From positions 1 to 45,711 of the forward strand of contig JAWQRN010000047.1 in the NCBI GenBank assembly GCA_033557685.1: DNA of 45,711 bases, read 5' to 3'. This DNA is from Sperchopsis tessellata. Its lineage: Eukaryota > Arthropoda > Insecta > Coleoptera > Hydrophilidae. Position 1 is the stretch's first letter, and the number at the start of each line of letters is the position of its first letter. Positions 40,123 to 45,711 of this stretch are shown in pieces. Below the pieces are notes generated by a model, which saw only the letters and a program-made list of their open reading frames with translations, was not told the origin of the DNA and ran no database searches. The position numbers and the translations under genes were made by a program.

Positions 40123-42883
40123 CTAAGCTGGTAAATTTTCGTAATATTGAATAAACCATGTGCACAATACAGCCAAAATATTGACTTTGAAAAATACAAA
40201 ATAAAGCAAAAGGGCAGCTGATCCGTATTGCACAAAATAGTGAAGGATCTTCATTCTGAAATCATAAAAAAATAACATAACATTTATAAATGTTGCACAA
40301 ATGATGTAAGAAATATATTTAAAAAACCGCTACTGTATAAAATGTAATAGACTTCCACGGTTAGTATCTGAATGAATGTTGTTTCCGGGTGGAAACAACA
40401 TTCATACAGCTACTGTATTTTTCAGACTTTAAAACCATAAGACGCACCTAAAACTTATGAGACAATTTTCTAGAAAAAATACACTTTACTCCAGTCTTAA
40501 GCCGATTTTTTTAAGTCTTATGGTCTGAAAATTACGGTATTTGATTTGATTTAAAATACAGAAATCAAACATATATCAAAAAATATAGGAACAAGCCGAA
40601 ATGCAGTGTACACCGTGTTTCTGTTATTTAGACTTCAAGAAGTCTTGATAACAGAAACAAGGTATCTGCAGCAGTTCCTGTGTTTGATTTTTGTCGATAA
40701 AATCCATTTGGATCGGTACTTTAAAACTTTCTTATCAAATTTCTATAATAAACATTCAGATATTCTTAAGGAAGTTTACAAATTATTTGATTTTTATTTA
40801 CAAGTGTGTCATATTTGATGGTATTAAAAGGTAAATTCCAATAATGGATAAGCAAATACCCATTTGATCAATGGCTGTTAAATATTTTATCATCAAAAAT
40901 ACGCGCCTCTTACTTCCAAATAATGGTTCGTGGAAAGATTGTGTCTTCATTATAGCTTATATTTGTATATTATTGAAAAGTTTATGTAATCATGTTTTTG
41001 GTACACCCACCTCTTTCTCTGGCTTTCTACCAGAAGCTTCTACGTAACCCAAAACATTAACTGTGTTCACTTCAATTTCTCTCGCACATGTGTTTTAGGT
41101 CGATGATTTAATAATGCTCCAAAATTTCTTGAATTGCTTACCAATCTACTGAAGATTCTTTTATCAGGTTTACGGCTTTCAGGGTATCTCTTATAATACT
41201 AATTACTTGCGCCTTTAGAGATTTCGTTACATTCAATGTTTGCTTTTAACATACCATATTTTGCATAATTTTTTAAGGTTTTCATAGTTAATACTTAAAG
41301 TATATGAATGGAAACCACAATTTAACTACTTTGACAGTTAGATTCTGCGCATTTAGAGAACTACAGATATATCATCACAGTGTTGCGCGAACACAAAGTC
41401 AGTGGCACAATTCTGTAATACAAAATGTTTTGTATACTAACCTCGAACTTTTCGTGAGGGCAGTTATATTTAAAACTCGTAAAATTATTGCACTTGCACA
41501 AAATGGACATACAGAGGATAGTTTTGAAAAGAATAGTTTTTATTTTAGTTTTGTTTAAACTAAGGAACTCAACCAAATTTAAAACAAAGAAGAAGTATGA
41601 TAAACACAAACTGAAGAATGCATGGGTCAAACAGCTGATGCACTTACCGTACCTTTACTTGCTACTTGGACTCGACCGAATGACAGAGTTCTGCTCATTA
41701 TGACGTACGTGTAGTTCTCTAAATGCATGGACTTTTCATATGTACATTGTAAAAATAATCCAAAAGTCTTCTTTTAAAGTTTACTCTCGATACTGAATAT
41801 TTTACTATTGTTTGTGATATTCCTATATTTGAGATAAAGTGTCATTAACATTCTATGTAAAATCAATCACGGTATTTTCAGGTTTTCCGGGAGATAACCA
41901 TGTGTTGGCTTTTGTTTTTGCCGACGTTTCGTCCGCCATTGCAGGGGACATTATCAAGACATCTAGCTCTTAAAAGTGCTAATTATAGAATAACATGTAG
42001 CTCTTACAAGTGCTAGTCAAGAAATAAATTTACTTTTAAGTGCTACATGTCTTGATAATGTCCCCTGCAACACTGGACGAAACATTGGCAGAAACAAAAA
42101 CAACACACGGTTATGTACCGGAAAACCTAATGATATTTATTGTGGGCGTGGAAGCCTACGCACTGAATTTGCAAAACATTTGACAATTAGACCTCCCAAA
42201 AGCTAGGAGCCGCAATATAACGTTCTCTGTGATTTTAAAGAAAAGTATTATTTTGTCTATTTATAAAGATAAATTTCAATAAAGTTCCTGTTTAAAAAAG
42301 TAATTGTCTTAAAGAGTTACAATTTGAATGTTTAAACCATTTTTGAATATCGCTAGAAATAATAAAGTTACAAGCACTTATCAGAAAGCCGAACTTATCA
42401 ATTTCCCCCTGTAACTCGGAAATATCAATAAATATTTAACTTCTGTTTTGATCGAACTCGATTATTAATGGAGTTTACCAATTAATATCATTGACAATGG
42501 AACCCTGTGCATATTTCATCTATCATTATGTGTTTTCAATGATTTTCGAATTATATCATAGTTTTCCATTGAATAATTTAATAGTTATATTTGATAATAG
42601 CTATCTCTGCTTGGTATTGTCTTACCTGAACATTATTTTTCTGTCGCTTTCGAGGTCATCAAGGGTTTCGTGCAACAAATATTGTTTTCCTCCAATAATA
42701 GCATTTTTGAAATACTCAAAGGGCACTATATTGTACCTGTCATAGTTCCAATCATCATAATCTTGTGGAAGCAATTTTGACTCCAATTCTGATGCTTTAT
42801 CATTCAAAAACGTCCACCTGTTTAGAAGGAAGTATTGCAAAGCCATGTTAGCTATGAATACTTTCCTTTGAATCTTAAGTAAC
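40123..42883 (-). CDS. fatty acyl-CoA reductase, last two coding exons (partial)
   Basis: FARs reduce fatty acyl-CoA to fatty alcohol with NADPH, supplying wax and pheromone precursors. Exon 42883-42626 encodes LLKIQRKVFIANMALQYFLL, RWTFLNDKASELESKL, a PQDYDDWNYDRYN stretch, EYFKNAIIGGKQYLL and HETLDDLESDRK. This matches the FAR_C domain pattern of a W-T-F, a D-D-phenylalanine/tryptophan box, YF-N and G-x-x-YLL. It ends in phase 2 at GTAAG. Exon 40255-40123 completes R, then MKILHYFVQYG, then a hydrophobic, likely membrane-anchoring helix, and stops with TAG at 40123-40125. FARs are about 500 residues; about 130 C-terminal residues are present. The upstream Rossmann-fold exons were not found between 42884 and 45711. 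The 2.4-kb intron carries MITEs and a foldback element. The terminal exon is inferred from splice phase and the hydrophobic FAR-like tail. Confidence 0.85.
40372..40405. repeat. perfect 15-bp-stem hairpin
   Basis: ATGAATGTTGTTTCC and GGAAACAACATTCAT are exact reverse complements separated by GGGT. The hairpin lies between two direct copies of GCTACTGTAT (40329 and 40409) in the FAR intron, just upstream of a MITE. Confidence 0.85.
40411..40539. mobile_element. 129-bp MITE
   Basis: The ends TACTGTATTTTTCAGAC (40411-40427) and GTCTGAAAATTACGGTA (40523-40539) are inverted and match at 15 of 17 bases. Inside are paired CCATAAGAC / GTCTTATGG motifs. It lies in the FAR intron, about 155 bases from the terminal exon. 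Confidence 0.7.
40626..41348. other. FAR intron, no supported feature
   Basis: A plus-strand open frame (40606-40818) has no start context, but its sequence loosely recalls a Dbl-homology helix (see findings). Otherwise nothing is recognised. Confidence 0.4.
41349..41726. mobile_element. 378-bp MITE with perfect 17-bp TIRs
   Basis: GCATTTAGAGAACTACA (41349-41365) and its exact reverse complement (41710-41726) bound a non-coding insert within the FAR intron. The family is not recognised. Confidence 0.75.
41881..42164. mobile_element. Penelope-derived foldback, copy 2
   Basis: It has the same architecture as the element at 13838-14157: inverted ends with CCGGGAGATAACC, CCGACGTTTCGTCC and GCAGGGGACATTATCAAGAC motifs, with AGCTCTTAAAAGTGCTA repeats in the middle. 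The tail GTGGGCGTGGAAGCCTACGC is the inverse of the first segment of copy 1. It lies in the FAR intron. Confidence 0.75.
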
Positions 42884-43059
42884 CTGAAAAATAAACATTA
42901 ATAATATAAATTATTAGTTATTCAAATGAAGAGATATGAGATATCTATCTGTTTCTATAATGATAATCCCTATTTGTCAAAGAAGTAGAGAAACAACTAG
43001 AGGGACTACAGGAAAGAGTCAAAAAGATACCCGCAGGAAAAAATGTCAGATAGTAAGAG

Positions 43060-44270
43060 ATATTTCGTATCCCAAATATCATCATCATATAAAGCTCATT
43101 TAACCATTGTCAGATGCTCGCCTCCCCTAATTCATCCATTGACAGATGTACGCCTCTTTCATTAGTTTCCATCTGCCTTGGTGTTGAGTCTTTAACATCC
43201 AGTTCGCCCCCGCAACCGTCCATCCACCTGGTCTGTGGTCTCCCTCTGCCTCTCCTGTTGTTCCATGGTCTCTATTCCAATATTCTGTGAGTCCATAGTC
43301 CAGTCAGGATACATGGCCAGTCCAGCTTCATCTTAGTCTGCTTATCCTCTGCATCACATCTGTTTCCTTTGATCTTCGACGGATTATTCCGGGAATTCTT
43401 TCCTCTGGGTTATCCGAAGTTTATTAGTGATTTTCTTATACACGGCTCAGGTTTCTGTTCCATATGTAAGTTTTGGTAGAACATATTAATTAAAGGTAAG
43501 TGCCTTTAGTGTATTTGGGATTTTTGAATTGAAGATGCCTTTTAGTTTGCTGAAAGCGGCCCATCTCAATGATATTCTTCATTTTAGGTCGGATTTTAGA
43601 TAATTCTTTGAGATTTCAATCGTTTGTCCGAAATATGTGTATGATTTTTTTTTGTTTGATTGTTTTGTGTTCCAGTTCCAATTCAGAGTCGAATCCGTTT
43701 ATTTCATCGTAGGTCATGTACATAGTTTTGCCGGCGTTCATTTGCACTCCTATCTTCTTGCAGGTCTTGTCCAGTTCCATCAGCATATCCTGTAGATCCT
43801 CTTTACTGGTGGCAACAATTGCGATGTCATCAGCAAACCATAAATGGTTTAGATGTTCTCCATTTACATTTATTCCCTTGTTCCTCCAGTCCAGTTTTTT
43901 AAACATATCCTACAGGGCTAACGTAAAGAGCTTTAGTGAGATAGTCTCTGATGCCTCTGCCGATTTTGATCTTACTGGTTTTTTTCTTTAAGATAACTTG
44001 AAGTGTAGCTTTCTGATATATATTCTAAATTAGTGTTGAATAACGATGGTCAACTCTATAGTTACTCAGTGCATTTAGAATGCGCCATGTTTCAACTGAG
44101 TCGAAGGCCTTCTCGTAAACTACAAATGCTATCCATAATGGGAATTTATACTCATTTGCCTTATCTATTAATGTGTTTATGGTTAGCAGATGCTCAAATG
44201 TGCTGATGTCTTTTCTAAATCCTGCCTGTTCTCGTGGCTGATAGCTGTCGAATTTTGTTGTTAGTCATCA
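43060..44270 (-). mobile_element. non-LTR retrotransposon fragment
   Basis: The minus strand encodes EQAGFRKDISTFEHLLTIN, EYKFPLWIAFVVYEKAFDSV, HLWFADDIAIVATSKEDL, CKKIGVQMNAGKT and, near the end, SVEDQRKQM-type degenerate tail sequence. RT motifs are in order, including an intact FADD box. Frameshifts and stops are present. Confidence 0.8.
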
Positions 44271-44690
44271 AATATACAAACTCTAAAAACATAAAGAGAG
44301 AGGGGGACTTAATTTAAACATAGACAGTATATAATGCTCTGCGAATTGCAGTGTTTCAGTGTAACTCAGATGATTTATATATGTGGCTGCTCACCAAGAA
44401 AGGGTCCTTAACGGCTATTGATTATTTATTAAGATAAAAATTCTCAAAGTTTTTATGTTTATTCTTGTTGCATTTTTTTGTTTTTTCGTTCCATTTCACT
44501 CTGTTGCTATCATTGGATGTTGTTCTGCGCAAATTGGATGAGTATCTATCACCAAAATTTAAACAATTTATTGGACACATTTTAATTTTAGTTATCATAA
44601 TAACCTTGTCATATGCAAGAAAATTTCTGACAGTAAGGAGGTTGCATACAAATCTTTACTTCCATAATAAGAGAGAAACTGGAGACATAT
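44271..44690. other. unassigned spacer
   Basis: A plus-strand open frame rich in hydrophobic residues (44465-44737) has no recognised homology. No missing FAR exon was found on the minus strand here. Confidence 0.4.
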
Positions 44691-45330
44691 GCAGAGACCA
44701 TAATTGTAGCCTATCGGGGATGATTCAGACTAGGTAAATCTACCACGGACCATCTGTTCATAGTCAAACAAATCCTAGAAAAATGCTACGAATTTAATAT
44801 CGATGTCTACCAAGTGTTCATCGCATTCCGGCAGGCGTATGACAGCGTTGACCAAAATAAACTATATGAAATCATGTTGCAGTTTGACATCTCCAGCAAA
44901 CTTGTCTGGCGCATTAAAGAGACAATAAGAAACTATGTCTCAAGTTAAAGTAGAAAACGATCTCACAGAACCACTAACAACCCTCAAGGGACTGAAACAA
45001 GGGGACGGTCTAGCATCGGGACCTGGACGTCAACATCTTCGAAAGGAAAATCTTGAATAGAATTTATGGGCCGCTCTATCAACTGTATGACGACACTGAT
45101 TTTGCAACTGTAATTAAATTGCGAAAAAAATTGAAGGCAAAATACCAGTTGGTAGACCAGGAGACAGGTGGGAGGACTCCATCCGAAACGACTGCAGGGA
45201 GCTCCTGGGGTAGGGTAATTGGAATCAACAGTCAGCAAATTGTGAAGATTGGAGACAGGATATATTGGAGGCCAGGGACCGCACATGGTCTGTCGTGCCA
45301 TTATGAAGGTTGACTTCAAAATTTAAAAAG
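44690..45330 (+). mobile_element. internally deleted RTE-like LINE
   Basis: The plus strand reads STTDHLFIVKQILEKCYEFN, IDVYQVFIAFRQAYDSVDQN, KLYEIMLQFDIS and LKGLKQGD. It then jumps directly to FERKILNRIYGPLY, which belongs after the YADD box. The catalytic palm core between these segments is deleted. Confidence 0.8.
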
Positions 45331-45429
45331 GTGACCTGTGCCATCATTTGCCTGATCAAGAAATCCCAATTGGACTAAATATAGAAAGGCAGTGGTATTT
45401 TTTTTGATGAAATTCGCTCATTCTATTCA

Positions 45430-45711
45430 ATATATATATATAATCTTTTTACATCTCTTTTATCCTTTCAGGTGTCGAGATAATTATCCTCTCTTCTCTA
45501 TTCAATTCTCTTTATCAATTCGTTCCATTATTTCCTGTTCCTTGCCTTTTCTCTTGTCTCTTGGCATCCAATGTTGTTTCTATCTAGTATTGCCTTTATG
45601 TTGTTCTTCCAAGTTTTCTGTGGTCTTCCTCTTATCTTCTTTCTTACTATTCTTGTTCTCCATACTATTTTCGTTTGTCTATCCTCTGGCATTCTTATTA
45701 GGTGACCGTAC
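45430..45711 (-). mobile_element. LINE 3' fragment running off the window
   Basis: The minus strand begins YGHLIRMPEDRQTKIVWRTR and RKKIRGRPQKTWKNNI, the GH-xRM...GRP-TW tail of RTE-type LINEs. The RT part would lie beyond 45711. Confidence 0.7.

Noticed and set aside
44465..44737. Hydrophobic plus-strand ORF that briefly resembles a FAR segment
   Set aside because: It is on the strand opposite FAR, shows no FAR motif on closer reading, and overlaps the start of a LINE RT.
1..45711. A novel multi-gene system or biosynthetic cluster
   Set aside because: Only three unrelated conserved genes are supported; the remaining coding traces are transposon remnants.

Overview
This window looks like insect nuclear DNA from a large, repeat-rich genome. 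Beetle-like is my guess from the mix of RTE-type LINEs, Penelope-like elements and Tc1/mariner copies, but nothing here proves the order. It is strongly AT-rich, and the genes are split by canonical GT..AG introns, many of them loaded with transposon debris. I see no bacterial operons, CRISPR arrays, rRNA or intact tRNA genes.

Three protein-coding genes can be reconstructed by joining exons whose splice phases agree. (1) The minus strand, 23871 down to 1383, carries a complete 17-coding-exon gene for the eIF4E transporter 4E-T (EIF4ENIF1 family; 3282 coding bases, 1093 residues). (2) The plus strand, 25962 to 34798, carries a complete 6-exon gene for FIBP (acidic FGF intracellular-binding protein family; 356 residues). 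(3) The minus strand, 42883 down to 40123, carries the last two coding exons of a fatty acyl-CoA reductase (FAR) whose upstream exons I do not find in the window.

4E-T and FIBP are divergent, with start codons 2.1 kb apart and a broken Penelope-like element between them. FIBP and FAR are convergent, separated by about 5.3 kb of transposon-derived sequence. The three genes have no evident joint function: 4E-T acts in mRNA repression and P-bodies, FIBP is an intracellular FGF1-binding protein, and FAR makes fatty alcohols.

By region: 1-1260, LINE debris and 4E-T downstream sequence; 1383-14621, 4E-T exons 17 to 2 with introns holding LINE, Penelope, Tc1 and foldback copies; 14622-23765, 4E-T intron 1 (9.1 kb), with LINE RTs, a Tc1 transposase and a possible alternative first exon near 17227-17353; 23872-25961, the divergent intergenic region; 25962-34798, FIBP, with mariner, LINE, hAT-like and nested LINE/TIR/RTE insertions in its introns; 34799-40122, a dense repeat mosaic with a tRNA-derived SINE, a 790-bp TIR element and LINE remnants; 40123-42883, the FAR 3' end with MITEs and a foldback in its intron; 42884-45711, three LINE fragments in alternating orientation.

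I did not find an evident new multi-gene system. The items most worth checking are the phase-compatible alternative 4E-T first exon, the Penelope-derived foldback copies, the dated nest of insertions in FIBP intron 4 with a 13-bp target duplication, and insertions whose empty sites are preserved in a repeat copy elsewhere in the window.
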